From Flectonema sp. DT1601 (lineage: Eukaryota; Euglenozoa; Diplonemea; Diplonemida; Diplonemidae), in assembly GCA_964019425.1 (NCBI GenBank), contig OZ025800.1, forward strand, positions 941,501 through 1,005,500: a stretch of DNA of 64,000 bases. The letters are read 5' to 3'. Position 1 is the stretch's first letter; each line of letters starts with the position of its first letter. This document shows positions 11,526-22,300 of the stretch, in pieces. The notes under the pieces were generated by a model, which saw only the letters and a list, made by a program, of their open reading frames with translations, was not told where the DNA came from and made no database searches. A program made the position numbers and the translations under genes.

Positions 11526-13061
11526 CTAAAGATCATTAACAGGTTGTCTTGGGGGTGGTAAAGTAGATCTACTTGGAGCATTACTATCGTGATTTAAAAT
11601 TGATGGAAGGCTGGCTGTGACGACACCACCTAAAAATGCTAAATCTTCAACTTGTGAGTCAACTGTTGAGGCTGGAGGGAGGTCGTTATCATCTTCATCA
11701 CTTCTGTTTGATTCAACCTCTATAGCTTCCCTCGGGATATCAGTCATGGTGTCATCGAGGTTTAGAATTCTTGCAGTCGATTGATAACTCGTCTCAAAAT
11801 CACAAAGATGAGCAGATGGCTTTTCCTCCTTTTCGTAATGTTGCTGTTGCTGTTGTTGTTGCTGCTGCTGTTGTTGCTGTTGTTGTTGCTGGTTTTGTTG
11901 CTGTCTAAGGTGCTCTTTCTGCATTGTTTCTATCTTTTCAGCTAAGCTAGCCTGCTGGTCTCTAATATCTTGACTCAGGGATAGTAGTCTGCTCTCGTCA
12001 CTTTTCAGTTCGCTGTTTTTCTTGACGTACTCTGTTTCCACTAATTCTAATTCCCGTGACCAGTGAGCTAAGGATACTTCGCGCTGCTCGAGTTGCGATA
12101 TTTTTGAGTTTAGCATTATCGTCATCTGAGAAACGTGAGCTCGCTTTTCGGAGAGCTCCGTCTCCTTGACCTGCACAAGACATTCTCGACGGCGCAAGTC
12201 TGCTGTCTTTTGGCTGCTCTCCTCCGTGAAAGTTTCCATTTTCTTTGTCAGAATAGATTCTCTCTTTTGAATGTCTTCACTTGCGCGATTCAAAGAGCGC
12301 TCCTTAAAGGCTAGCTCGTGGGACTTCGCATCGAGTGAGGATGTTTTCCACGAGATAGTAGTTTCTGCGCGAGTTACTTCCGTGAGCTTTTGTAAGTACT
12401 CCGATTCCTTTTCACGAATTTCCCGTTCTAGGGATTCCAGTGAGTTGGCCCACGCCCTCAGTTCTGGCTCAGTGTCAGGTCGACAGTTGCGAACTGATGC
12501 TGATGATGATGCCGGTGCCGGTGCCGATGATGTTGCCGCAGTTTTAAAAGATTGCGTTGTAGGTAAAGCATTTGAATTTAACGCACTGTTAATTTGTTGA
12601 AAAGACGGTGATGACTGCGGTAAATCTGTTGCCGGGGTTCGAAGTGTCTGAGGACTGAGTACTTTGCTAACGGTAACATTTACGTCAGCAGTAGTACTAT
12701 TTTGAGAAATATCATTTTTACTAACTGAAGCAGATACTGCAACAGGCTTCACTGTTCCCCAACCGCCGATCTCATCATTGAAGCTAGTTAGAGGAGATGA
12801 CTCTACAGCTTCTGCATCACTAGGTTGTTCAGAACACTGCATGTCACCAACCAGCTCAGTTATTTCATCATCAGCTGACTGCGTAGTGATGTTAGTTTTG
12901 AGTGGAAAAACTCCCTCGGCAGCTGCCGCTGATGTTCGCTCTCTCGGGACCTGACCAAACTCCGGAGACATGATTACCCTCGACCTCCATCTCTCAGCTG
13001 CTAACCCGTAATCATACGCCGGCAGCCGCTGAGGAACTTCTGCAGACAGCGATCGAGGCAT
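11526..13061 (-). CDS. Coiled-coil protein with polyglutamine tract, unknown function
   Basis: Single-exon 511-residue frame from ATG at 13061 (MPRSLSAEVPQRLPAYDYG). Residues about 1-195 are low-complexity, Ser/Thr/Ala-rich. Residues about 195-385 form a long heptad-rich coiled coil (LESLEREIREKESEYLQKL, then many ELxxKE repeats). The coil runs into a Gln tract of more than 20 residues, encoded by mixed CAA/CAG codons at about 11840-11900, so it is not a pure microsatellite. The C-terminus is acidic and Pro/Ser-rich. No catalytic motif is visible. The layout suggests a structural or scaffold role; the family is not recognised. Confidence 0.72.
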   Translation of the reverse strand: MPRSLSAEVPQRLPAYDYGLAAERWRSRVIMSPEFGQVPRERTSAAAAEGVFPLKTNITTQSADDEITELVGDMQCSEQPSDAEAVESSPLTSFNDEIGGWGTVKPVAVSASVSKNDISQNSTTADVNVTVSKVLSPQTLRTPATDLPQSSPSFQQINSALNSNALPTTQSFKTAATSSAPAPASSSASVRNCRPDTEPELRAWANSLESLEREIREKESEYLQKLTEVTRAETTISWKTSSLDAKSHELAFKERSLNRASEDIQKRESILTKKMETFTEESSQKTADLRRRECLVQVKETELSEKRAHVSQMTIMLNSKISQLEQREVSLAHWSRELELVETEYVKKNSELKSDESRLLSLSQDIRDQQASLAEKIETMQKEHLRQQQNQQQQQQQQQQQQQQQQQHYEKEEKPSAHLCDFETSYQSTARILNLDDTMTDIPREAIEVESNRSDEDDNDLPPASTVDSQVEDLAFLGGVVTASLPSILNHDSNAPSRSTLPPPRQPVNDL

Positions 13062-14297
13062 CGTTACCGACCTGTTGAAAAGTAATTTTGTAAAAATAAG
13101 TATCTCAGTCCAAAAAGTACAATATCGTCATTTCACTCGAAGCAATTTCGCTTTGGAATACCTGAAGAATCAAATATTATATTCAACCACAATAATCTTA
13201 AAGTAATACACTGCATACCAAATGCTAAAATTATAAGACGAAAACTAACCTATAACCGATGCCCTATTTTTACTTTGCTTTCGTTTTTTTGAGATTTTTT
13301 TCGGCGGTTATGTTTTGCAGTTTTTCTTCTTCTTTTTTTCCTTTCCTATCGTTTTTTTTTTTTTTTTTTGCTTCTTTTTTTTTTTTTTTTTCTTCCCCTC
13401 CGAGCTACAGTACCTCACAGTAAACAGAACAAATGGACGGTCTGAGGGAATCACGTACAGAAAAAATAAATGAATAATAAAAATTAAAAAAAGAGAAAAA
13501 AAGAAAAAAAGAAAAAAAAATTCAACCACCTTAATGTACAGAGACGAATTAATTCCACGCGGAAAGCGTCGGGGGAGAAGTAACTTGATACTGTAATTAC
13601 ACACAAAGCAACTGGAAACCGGCTAAAACTAAAATAAGGTTCGGCCAAACATAGTTGCCATGCAAAAAAAAAAAAAAAGACTAACAGTTGGTATCGATAA
13701 AATCCCTGTGCTCTCAAAAATGGGAAGGGGGGTTGAAATAAAAACACATGGGGAACACAATTTTGATACAACATGCCCTGATAATAACTTGTTAGCTACT
13801 AAAAGTATACATTCGATAATAATACAACAAAGACAATACACTGACTGGAGTAACTTGATACTGCAATTAAATATAAAGCAACTTGACGGGAGTGCGGGAA
13901 CAACTTAAACATAACGTAAAACAACAGACTGACCCTCAGAAAAATTCTGCAACTTACTAGGAGTGTTTTTTCAACTGCATACCGAGGTGTGAGCAATTTC
14001 AGTTGCAGCTCTAAAGACAAAAATTGCGCTGAACACGCCTCTCTTTAGATAATCTGACACTGAGTAGCTGGTGACAAATATGTCTTTACGGTAGAAAAAT
14101 AAATTTGACAAAAGAATAAATGGCACAATTCGCACTATCGTGAGACACGCACAAACTCGGTTTAAACAAATGTCAGATAAAACTGATCACATTTTAGAAT
14201 AATGTTATCAGCTTCCGCAACAATCTGATTAGGATCATCACTGAGCATCAACGTCAGTTTTAAACTAACGGCGAAACCTTTGTAATATTAATAAATA
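13062..14297. other. Intergenic with long T/A tracts and a diverged direct repeat
   Basis: About 1.2 kb between the polyQ gene and the 3' end of the RabGAP gene. It holds T runs up to 20 nt (13340-13391) and two related ~34-bp segments, 13580-13613 and 13850-13883, both starting GTAACTTGATACTG and ending AAAGCAACT, in the same orientation. Only short homopolymer-coded ORFs are present and none looks real. Confidence 0.45.
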
Positions 14298-16192
14298 CTA
14301 TGTTGGCACACTCTTATCACAAAGACCTTCCGAAAGATTTGACGAAGGTACTGGTGAAGTCGGAGAAAGCGGTACTGCCAGCTGTAAATTAAGAGAGGCT
14401 CCACTCTTGTCTGAGTTATTTGCATCCCCCGTTGTGATAGCTGCGGGAAAGTGACACTCACAGCCCAAGCAAATTCTAACAGGTGTATTATATCCTAAAA
14501 ACGGAATAAGGGTTTTTAATGGAGAGCAAGAAGAGCAAATCACCTGACCACAGGCACGGCAGTGGTGGCGGCGACGAAACCATTTAAACTCTTTTAAACA
14601 AACATTACATTCAATAGCATCAATGTCGGGTATTTGAATAGGACGATTCTTAATAAATTCATCATCCTCAACTGCTGATAAGTCAACTGCATCCGGTTGA
14701 GGAGCACCCTCAGGACTTTCAATACCGAAGTCTTCGTTAGTGTCGTCGTTAGATGGAAGTGGTGGGTTCTCGAGAGCAAGAGATACTCGTGAGGGATAAG
14801 ACTTGGAAATACCATTTTCAGAGCCACTATCTCCGCAGTCTTCCTCTTCTAACATTTCTACTGCAGTTCTGAATCTATCACTGAAATCACCTTCCTGAAG
14901 CAGCACCAGCGACAGCAGGATTTCTCTGAAAGGGATCACGCCATTATTTCCCCAATTAAAAACCTTCGCAAACCCTGAATTGATCTCCGCGGCTTTCATC
15001 AGCTCTCCCAACTCGTCTCTTGACACTGGACCGTCGAGGCTTCCTTTCCATCTGGAGCGGATTTCTTCTATCAATTCTCTTGTTATTTCAGATCTTTTTA
15101 TAAATTCTAATCGATCATCTACTTTGTCACGCTTCGCGCTTCTGCTGCTGCCGCTGCTGCCACTGCTGTTACTTCCTCTTGCCATCATCCTGGATTGAAT
15201 TCGACGAGTTCTTTTGATCCAATCATCAGTTAAGATTTCCTTAGTCATATTAGCAACTTCAACAAGACCAGAAGGATCATAAAGCGAAGCAGTTCCATGT
15301 AAGAAACTACTCACGGCATCATCAACTGTTTCCGCACTAAGCAATTCCGCTTTAAGGAGCATTACTAACGAAGCAGTAAGCCTCAACAGTACTATCCTTG
15401 GATTTTCTGCGTTAAACATAGCCTTCCACAACTGCAAGACTGCTTCCGCCGGTGTACCCCTAGCAAATAAACAGACCAAATATTGAGTAAATACCGCCGA
15501 ACAAGAAAACCCCAAGGTGCTAAGATGGACCCACAACTTTGGTTCCAACTCTTGCAACATAAGCTCTAGAACTGCTAAATCAACAATAACACCTTTGAGG
15601 CCTTTGTAGTAGTCAGGAACAATCTGCTCAACGATATTTGATAGAAGCCAAAAGGCTTCTTCTTCAGAAGCAATTCTACCCAGTAGCGCTGTGATGTAGT
15701 TCATACCTTGGCAGTAACCAACTTCGCGATTTCGAAGAACATACGCGTGAAGAATTTTTTCGCAGTTGCGCTTAATTGAAGATTCAGAAACGTGGCCTGG
15801 GCATGTTCGAGGTATGTCTCGCTCTACTTCTCTATAAGCAGATTCAACTTCTTCATACGCACGTACAACCGCTGGATGTTGTTTGTCAAGAACGCCGCTT
15901 TGCCGAGTTGCCCACTTCAAATTCTTGTAATATCCTTCTTCATTATACCAAATTAACTTCTCAATTGATCTCGTTGGCCACAACCACCGCCCCCATCCCC
16001 CTTTCTCAGCTACTTCTTCGTGAAGCGCGCTTTGTTGTGCTGATCCTGACCACCTCACATGCGATACATCATTAGCAACTACATATCCGAATACATCACG
16101 TTTGTTACCATCGTCGGTTTCGTTCATGTTACTATTGGGAATACATATATCATTTATTGATTTTACTCTGATTCTCTTTGACAGCGAACCAC
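14298..16192 (-). CDS. TBC-domain RabGAP with EF-hand-like region and C-terminal FYVE finger (5' end unresolved)
   Basis: The exon begins after a TTTCATCTGCAG acceptor (exon start 16192) and is open to a stop at 14298. The first in-frame ATG inside it is at 16127 (MNETDDGNKRDVFGYVV, 609 residues from there), but the splice signal suggests an upstream exon. Counting from that Met, the TBC domain spans about 70-300 with both catalytic fingers: Arg in ERDIPRT and Gln in GYCQGMN, so GAP activity is expected. About 365-410 (VSRDELGELM...GVIPFREILLSL) is an EF-hand-like pair as in TBC1D8/9 relatives. A FYVE finger (ECNVC...RRRHHCRACGQVICSSC...RICLGC) lies at about 507-556 and has the basic RRHHCR PI3P-binding motif. 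It would inactivate a Rab on PI3P-positive endosomes. Confidence 0.85.
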
Positions 16193-16348
16193 CTGCAGAT
16201 GAAAGAATCAACTTTAAGGAGAATTCGTAAAAATAATAGTTAACACACAACAGAAACCAAGTATCCTTAAGTGGCTGTTACTTGAATTATAGATGCTTTG
16301 CCACAATGCTGTTAAGGGGAAATATAAGTGATGGTGGGTTTCAAGTAC

Positions 16349-16745
16349 ACAATTTGCATGATTTTATAACTAACAACTTTGCTTCAGCAACAGGAATAAG
16401 GGACTGGACACTTTCTGAATTCGCTATCTTCCCCCTTATCTCCACGATCCAATCTGGAACTTGGACAAACTCTTCTGACAATCTCTTATTGTGGAACTGT
16501 CCTTGTGTCCTTGTTAACTCCACTACCTCCAACATCCATCTGCTCCCCCTCCCTCTACTAACAGGACTTGTTTTCCTCATTACATCAGACTCTAGTCCAC
16601 GCGTTACACTCATAAAGTAATTTAGCTTGTCAAGTTCATCAATCATATCTTGCGAGTTTCTTATATTTATAATATTCTCAAGTTGACTGATAAGTTGATT
16701 AAACTCAGACTCTGTTATCTCATTTGTGAATATATCAAGGCGTTG
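16349..16745 (-). CDS. Possible upstream exon (of the RabGAP gene, or independent)
   Basis: An open minus-strand stretch of 132 codons with coding-like, helical composition (ESEFNQLISQLENII; then MIDELDKLNYFMSV with an ATG at 16646; SEEFVQVPDWIVEIRGKI). It reaches a stop just after KSCKLC. A GTACTT donor at 16348, in phase 1, would join it in frame to the RabGAP exon at 16192 through a 156-nt intron, but that donor is weaker than the GTATGT donors used elsewhere here, and the intron would be longer than its neighbours. The stretch also abuts a virus-like fossil and could belong to that instead. Confidence 0.35.
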
Positions 16746-17800
16746 TTAGGAATTTATTTATTCGTTCGGTCTTCCTGTTGAGTACTAAATCTTTCACAAG
16801 GGTATGATTGTGCACCATCTCCTTTAGTGATTTCGATGACTGTCGATGTTGCATCTGTTGGAATTGCGAATGAATCTGCCGTTGCATCCCTATCCTCCTC
16901 GACATGAAATTGTTTTCAGAGTTGATCTGTATTGCGCTTCTCCCTCTCATCCATCAAGGCATTGGATACCCTTGTACATCAATCTAGGCTCAGAGGTCAG
17001 TTTTTTGAGCCTCGCACTTTCCCTATTATCGACATCAGCCAGCCTCCAGCCTCACCTTGAGTCTCTCCATCTGTTTCAGAGGTTTGATTCTGTCGTTCGT
17101 GTTTTCTATTTTACCGTGATTAACCTCCAGTAGGGTGTCCAACCCCTTCCTGAATCTCATATCCATGTCTGGAGGTTGTTATCGATGTTGATGAAACCGC
17201 ATCTCCAACCCTCGAAACCACGACTTGAAAGGGTCGCGGTTCACCCCTGACTCTACTCGATTGTGAATAGTAGTTACCTTGTGATCGTTCATCCTATAAA
17301 GTATGTAGCAACTCACGTTGTCTCGAATTAGCTTTGGCATATTGAAGAACGATTGACTGATGTAGATGGTTGAGATGTTGAGGTGTCGTCCACGAGAGAA
17401 GAGCTCAATGGATTTCTTCTGATCACATTCAAGTATGATGTCGTCCAATACTATCAGATTCCACAACTCCCGATTCAGGGTGTCGATGTCGAAAGTATCA
17501 ATTGAGTCATGGGCTTCGAAGATGGTTGGACAATCCTGAGCCTTCTTGTATAACTTTTCTTGCTTCTCTCCGAATATTTGGATGAGGTTGATACTTAGGT
17601 TAGTACAGAGAGGTTGAGATTATTGCGAGGGTGTCATAACAGGGTAGATTCTTGTCGAGTAACAGACTCATTACCACATTCGTCTTCCTACATCCCGAAG
17701 GTCCGGCAACCAGCATTCTGAACAGCCATTGCGGTGTTATGAGTGAGTTGTTTCTATACTGATGTGAGGCAGCCTGATCATAGTTCTTGATATTCATCTC
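16735..17800 (-). mobile_element. Fossil fragment of a Polinton/virophage-type element (packaging ATPase)
   Basis: The minus strand shows two recognisable parts of an FtsK/HerA-type (A32-like) genome-packaging ATPase as found in Polintons, virophages and polinton-like viruses: a P-loop segment within 17600-17797, and at 17179-17466 a segment with LIVLDDI, SRGRHLNISTIYISQSFF and IRDN, which is characteristic of these ATPases. The fragment is broken, with several interruptions; no capsid, protease, integrase or polymerase part was seen nearby. It ends where the satellite begins at about 17826. The limits, especially the left one, are approximate. Age is old by its state of decay. Confidence 0.7.
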
Positions 17801-17825
17801 TTTTTAGATCCATAAGCTAATAAAC

Positions 17826-17951
17826 TTTGTGTGGAGCTGGCTGTATTTTTAAAACTTTGTGCGTGGAGCTGGCTGTTTTTTTGAAACTTTGTGCGTGGAG
17901 CTGGCTATTTTTTAAAACTTTGTGTGTGGAGCTGGCTGTTTTTTAAAACTT
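17826..17951 (+). repeat. Left edge of the 32-bp satellite
   Basis: Four monomers of the GTGTGTGGAGCTGGCTGTTT type with T/A runs precede the inverted-repeat element. They show that the element inserted inside an existing satellite array, not at its border. The last 9 bases, TTAAAACTT (17943-17951), are repeated exactly at 25116-25124 on the far side. Confidence 0.93.
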
Positions 17952-18010
17952 GGGAAAACCTCTAATCCAGACACAAAAGTTTCCGAAACCGCCAACTCTA
18001 TACAAAAAAA
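17952..18010 (+). repeat. Left terminal inverted repeat of the composite element
   Basis: Begins GGGAAAACCTCTAATCC and ends CTCTATACAAAAAAA. It matches the reverse complement of 25057-25115 with about three differences. The outer boundary is set by the 9-bp target duplication. Confidence 0.93.
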
Positions 18011-18800
18011 GTGCCTTGTGGCCTGTGGTTAAAAAATCCGCCACCCGGAATCGAACTTGCCGAATTTAAGGCAGACTTTTTTTTTTTTCTGAAAAATGCG
18101 TTGAGTAATTTTAAATCTCCTCACAATTTTTTCTAAACAAACATGCCTGCTTCTGATGGGAGACACTTTTGGGACGCGTGACAAGTTCACAAAGAGTTTT
18201 TCTCAGATTATTTTGGACGTTCTTGCACCACGTCCGCCTGCCAATGTTTAGCTTGTACTAACATCATTGCCTCAAACCACCAGCACATCGTTTAAGGTGG
18301 TCTCTATGGAGGTGGGTGTTACAGTGGCACCAACTGCCCTTACATTGGCAACAGCTGTACAAGCACCCACTGAAGGGATGTAAGCACCTTGTTGACAAAG
18401 GCCCAAACGAAGATGCATCGATCATTGTATGCAAAAATGACTTCCAGGGATGAAGCCGACGGAAGACACAGAGGGGATGGATATATGGGGCAGACACTCT
18501 GGAACGTTGGTCAGACGCTTAATTGGCCCAAAGACGTACCCTGACCGAACGAATGTGGTGTGATTCAAAGGAGGGCTTGTTGTTTATGATCGGAAAATCA
18601 ATCTTCGTGTGCCAAAGAGCCATCGGGGCGCAGGATTGTAACTCCACCGCCTTTGCCAGGATAACCTTCGCCACAGCAACAGTCCGTACCTGACGGCACA
18701 AAACCTCGTATTCAAGTTATCAACAAGTTCCTCAAGTTATCAAGTACAGTTAGTCAGTACAGTTAGTCACTCAACATTGTGTTGACATTTTGAGGCAAAC
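18011..18800. other. Interior of composite element, mostly unrecognised; contains a tRNA-like B box
   Basis: On the minus strand, 18047-18057 reads AGTTCGATTCC, a near-perfect RNA polymerase III B box, but no A box lies at tRNA spacing, so it may be the remnant of a second SINE. The rest of the stretch has two minus-strand ORFs of 60-77 codons (18264-18497 and 18519-18701) without recognisable motifs. I assign no function. Confidence 0.4.
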
Positions 18801-18888
18801 AAAAAAAAAGGTTTGCAGCCGGGTTCGAACCCGCGAATTGCACCTCAGAAGACCGCGGTAACACCCACTGGGCCACCGTGTCAGCAAC
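18801..18888 (-). mobile_element. tRNA-derived SINE-like unit
   Basis: On the minus strand an A box TGGCCCAGTGGG (18864-18875) is followed at tRNA-like spacing by a B box GGGTTCGAACCC (18821-18832), then a T tract (18801-18809) that could terminate polymerase III. The sequence around the boxes resembles a tRNA, but the 7-bp acceptor stem does not pair, so a functional tRNA gene is unlikely and a tRNA-derived SINE head is the better reading. It lies directly downstream of the A tract that closes the LINE. Confidence 0.6.
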
Positions 18889-18916
18889 AAAAAATAAATT
18901 TTTTTTTTTTTTTTTT

Positions 18917-19390
18917 GGTTACACTCGTCTGTGCTACCAAACTCTTTGTTTTTGTTCTTTTCACTTCTATGTTTTGTCTTTCTTTTATACTTTCTTTTTA
19001 ACTTAAGTCTGACAAATTGGAAAACACGGGAAACATAGGTAGGCTCCGCCTGAGGACGTAAGAAGAGCGGCAACGGAAAAATAAATGGTCACGCGTCCTT
19101 GAAATTGGACACATGAAGCTAATTCGGTTGCCATTCCTACCATCGATAAGGAAAAACAAAGAATCGAGCATATAACTAGAGCGGTGGTCAAAGACCACTT
19201 GAACAGCCCGAAGGCCTGCCCTCAAGAGAAATTTATAAGGAGAATAGGAGAAGAAGGAGACAGGAGTGTTGGATGAGACACTGCGACAACACCGAAGGTG
19301 ATGTGCAGTTACCCAACCAGGAGATGATTGATAATGATGAAAATACTAAAATAATAACAAATTGATATTGGCGACTACATGTCACCTACT
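18917..19390 (-). other. 3' UTR of the LINE
   Basis: Between the ORF2 stop and the terminal A tract. It includes a GC-rich inverted stretch near 19210 (GGCAGGCCTTCGGGCTG on the minus strand) that could fold into a small hairpin. Many LINE RTs recognise their 3' UTR, so this is a candidate recognition structure (inference). Confidence 0.45.
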
Positions 19391-22300
19391 TTACTTCCAA
19401 AGTCTAAGGTTAGATGTTTGTTCCATCCACCTTATGATCAACGCGAGTGATGGAAGCCACGCCAAAGTGAAGAGAGCTTCAAGGTTAGGAATTTCGTTGG
19501 CAATAATAAGTTCTCGATCGCGATCCCACTTGCCGGTCAGTGTTGAGAAGCCCAGGATTTTGAACCTGGCAGAGTCGAGTTTGGGAGATTGACATCCCTG
19601 CAGCAGGTGAACCTGTGAGGACGGTTCGCCACAAAATGGGCAGTCGATCGTCTTGCGCCAGTTCTGAATTAGCGGGTGACATCCTGTCCGGAAGTTCGCT
19701 ATCCGTATCTCGTCGGCTCTTTCCATCCCAGGAGGGTATTTAACGGAACGGCCTCTGATGAGGTGTTTGTAGCAGGTGTAACCACTCACGTTAAGCAGAT
19801 CCTTTTTGATGCAGCGCTTCACATGTGATGATCGCGAGAAGTACGTGCCTTTGACTAGCACAGGTCGGATGTTCTTGTTGTGCGCTGCTTCCTTTGCAAG
19901 CGCGTCAACTTCATCGTGAAACTCGATTCCAATGTGCGAGGGGATGAATTGCAAATGCACTTTCATCTCACACATGCGCAGGTATTCCAGTATCTTGAGG
20001 GACTCGGTATTCCTCTGTCTGCACCTTCCACCCAGCAGTTCATCCAGAAGGGATTTTGAGTCCGTGAATATCCTCACAGATTTCATTGAACGATCTTTGC
20101 TAAACACTGTTCTCAGATGTCTAGCCGCGTTCTTCAGAGCATGTTGTTCAGCCCTGTAGCTGCAGTCAGCTTGATAAAGCCTAGACGCGTAAGCAGATCG
20201 AAGGCCGCTACGTGACTTGGCAATATGAGCCGCACCGGCCGCGCCGGAAGCAGAGTAGGAGCCATCGCAGTTGATTACCATGTCGACAGGAGGCAACGTT
20301 CCAATGTACGACATGAACTTTTCTTTGTCCACCGCAGGGTTCGCGGACTTCGGAAATCCGCAGCTGTTGCTAATCCTAAGGTTCGTCGGAGATACCCAGG
20401 GTTCCATCGAGTCAGGCTGCACAAGGCACTGGCTTTCACGCTGACTATCAGTGCCAGGGATTAGGCCAGCCCAGTAGCTTTGTGTTGAGGCGAGTCTGTT
20501 TGTATTAGGTATCCAAGTCATGGCTTTATACCGGTAGTACGCAATTTTTGTCTGCTTTTCAATCTGACGTTTAAAAGGATACATGTCAGACTCCCACAAC
20601 AGTAACTCTCTTGGCGTACACTTGCTGCATCCAGTAACCAGTCTGGCGACCTTCCTCAGTTCGAAGTCGATGCTGTCAACGCTGCTGCTTATCAGCCAAC
20701 CAAAACTGTCAAGCGCATACGAGATTCTCGCGGTTACATAAAGGTTCTTAACCATGTTAAGAGTCTTGTAGTCCAGTTCGTACGGCTGGAGGCACTGCAG
20801 AAGTGATATCCCCCTCTTTAATTCTTCGTGAATCTTGCCTACTTGTTTGTGGAAGGTGAGCCTGTCGTCGATGTGAACCCCGAGGTATTTTACTGAGTCG
20901 ACTATCGGTAACAGAAAGGCAGTTTTGAATATTGTTCTCACAACCATAATGCTGTCCTCACGAACGACGTATTGCAGCATCAAGTTGTCGAGTTCTTCTT
21001 GTGTCTTGATTGGGATTCCTCCAATTTCAAGAATAGTTTCGCCACTTTGAAGCATGGGTCTGGGTGATTTGAGATTGATATGCTTCTCGATGTCACCATA
21101 GTCAAGTTTAAGCATGCGTTCCTCAACAGATCTAGAGAAAAGCAGTTCGCGATTACACGTATCGTTTAGTACTATGCCCTTCGAGCGAACATTCATCTTA
21201 AGCGCACAGGTTTTGGAGACTGATAAGGCCATGTCGTTTTCAAAACACCATTGATCCACTTTGTCGAGTACTAACTGAGCATTCGAAAGAGCTTCTTCCA
21301 TGTTTGATCCTGACACCACACATGCTGTGTCATCCGCATACAGAGCAGACGTCGTTGTTTCCTTCTCCAGTTCCAAAATCTTGCAGAGGTCATCAACGTA
21401 GATAAGATAGAGAAGAGGACCCAGGATCGATCCCTGGGGAACCCCCTTAGCCAGAGTACGGAATTCGCTAAAATACCCATTCGCTTCAACTCTAACCTTC
21501 CTGTTTGTAAGAAAGTCTGTGATCCATCTGATAATAACATTCGGAACACCCATCTTTACTAATTTTAATAAAAGTATCTTATGGTTGATCCTGTCAAACG
21601 CAGCAGTAAAGTCGAATGACAAGAACACTGATCTCTTTTCTTCCATGTGGCTCCTTACGATAGCATCTACTAGAACGGTGATCTGCTCGCAGGTATTTCT
21701 CCCCTTTCTGAATCCAGCCTGTAGTGGGCTGAGCGACGAATGTTTTGTGAGCCAGTGCATGAGTCGGTCATACACGAGCCTCTCCGCAAGTTTCCCAACA
21801 ACCGAGGTGAGCGTTATTGGTCTGAAACTCTTTAGTTCATTACGAGGTTTCCCTGCCTTGAACATGGGCTTGATTAGTCCCTGTTTCCATTGGTACGGTA
21901 CTTTTGAAGTCTTCCAGGAAGTGTTAATAATTCTCAAGAGGTATTCCACTGTTGCCGGAGTGAAGTTTTTGATCATCTCATTGTGAACTCCATCAGGTCC
22001 TGCAGCCTTGCGGGTCTTCAGGTTCTTAATCGCAGCTTTAATTTCAGCCATTGTGAAATCACAGCAAATATCTATTTCATTATCACCTTCTGAGAGTGCG
22101 GGGGCCTCTAGCGATAATATTTCCGATTTCGAGACAAACAGGTCCAAGAATGCTGATGGTAGATCGCAGTCAGAGATGTTGTTGACACTGATATCTTTAC
22201 CAGCATCTTGCTGCAGTTCTTTGATCTTCTTAAACGCAAAGGCAAAGTTGTTACCCTTGTCAAGTTGATCACGTAGGTGGACACCCTTCGATTTGGTAGA

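Noticed and set aside
13308-13841. Several overlapping Phe-rich ORFs
   Set aside because: All derive from T-tract DNA and have no coding features.
18801-18888. Functional tRNA gene on the minus strand
   Set aside because: A and B boxes are good but the acceptor stem does not pair, so a SINE head is more likely.
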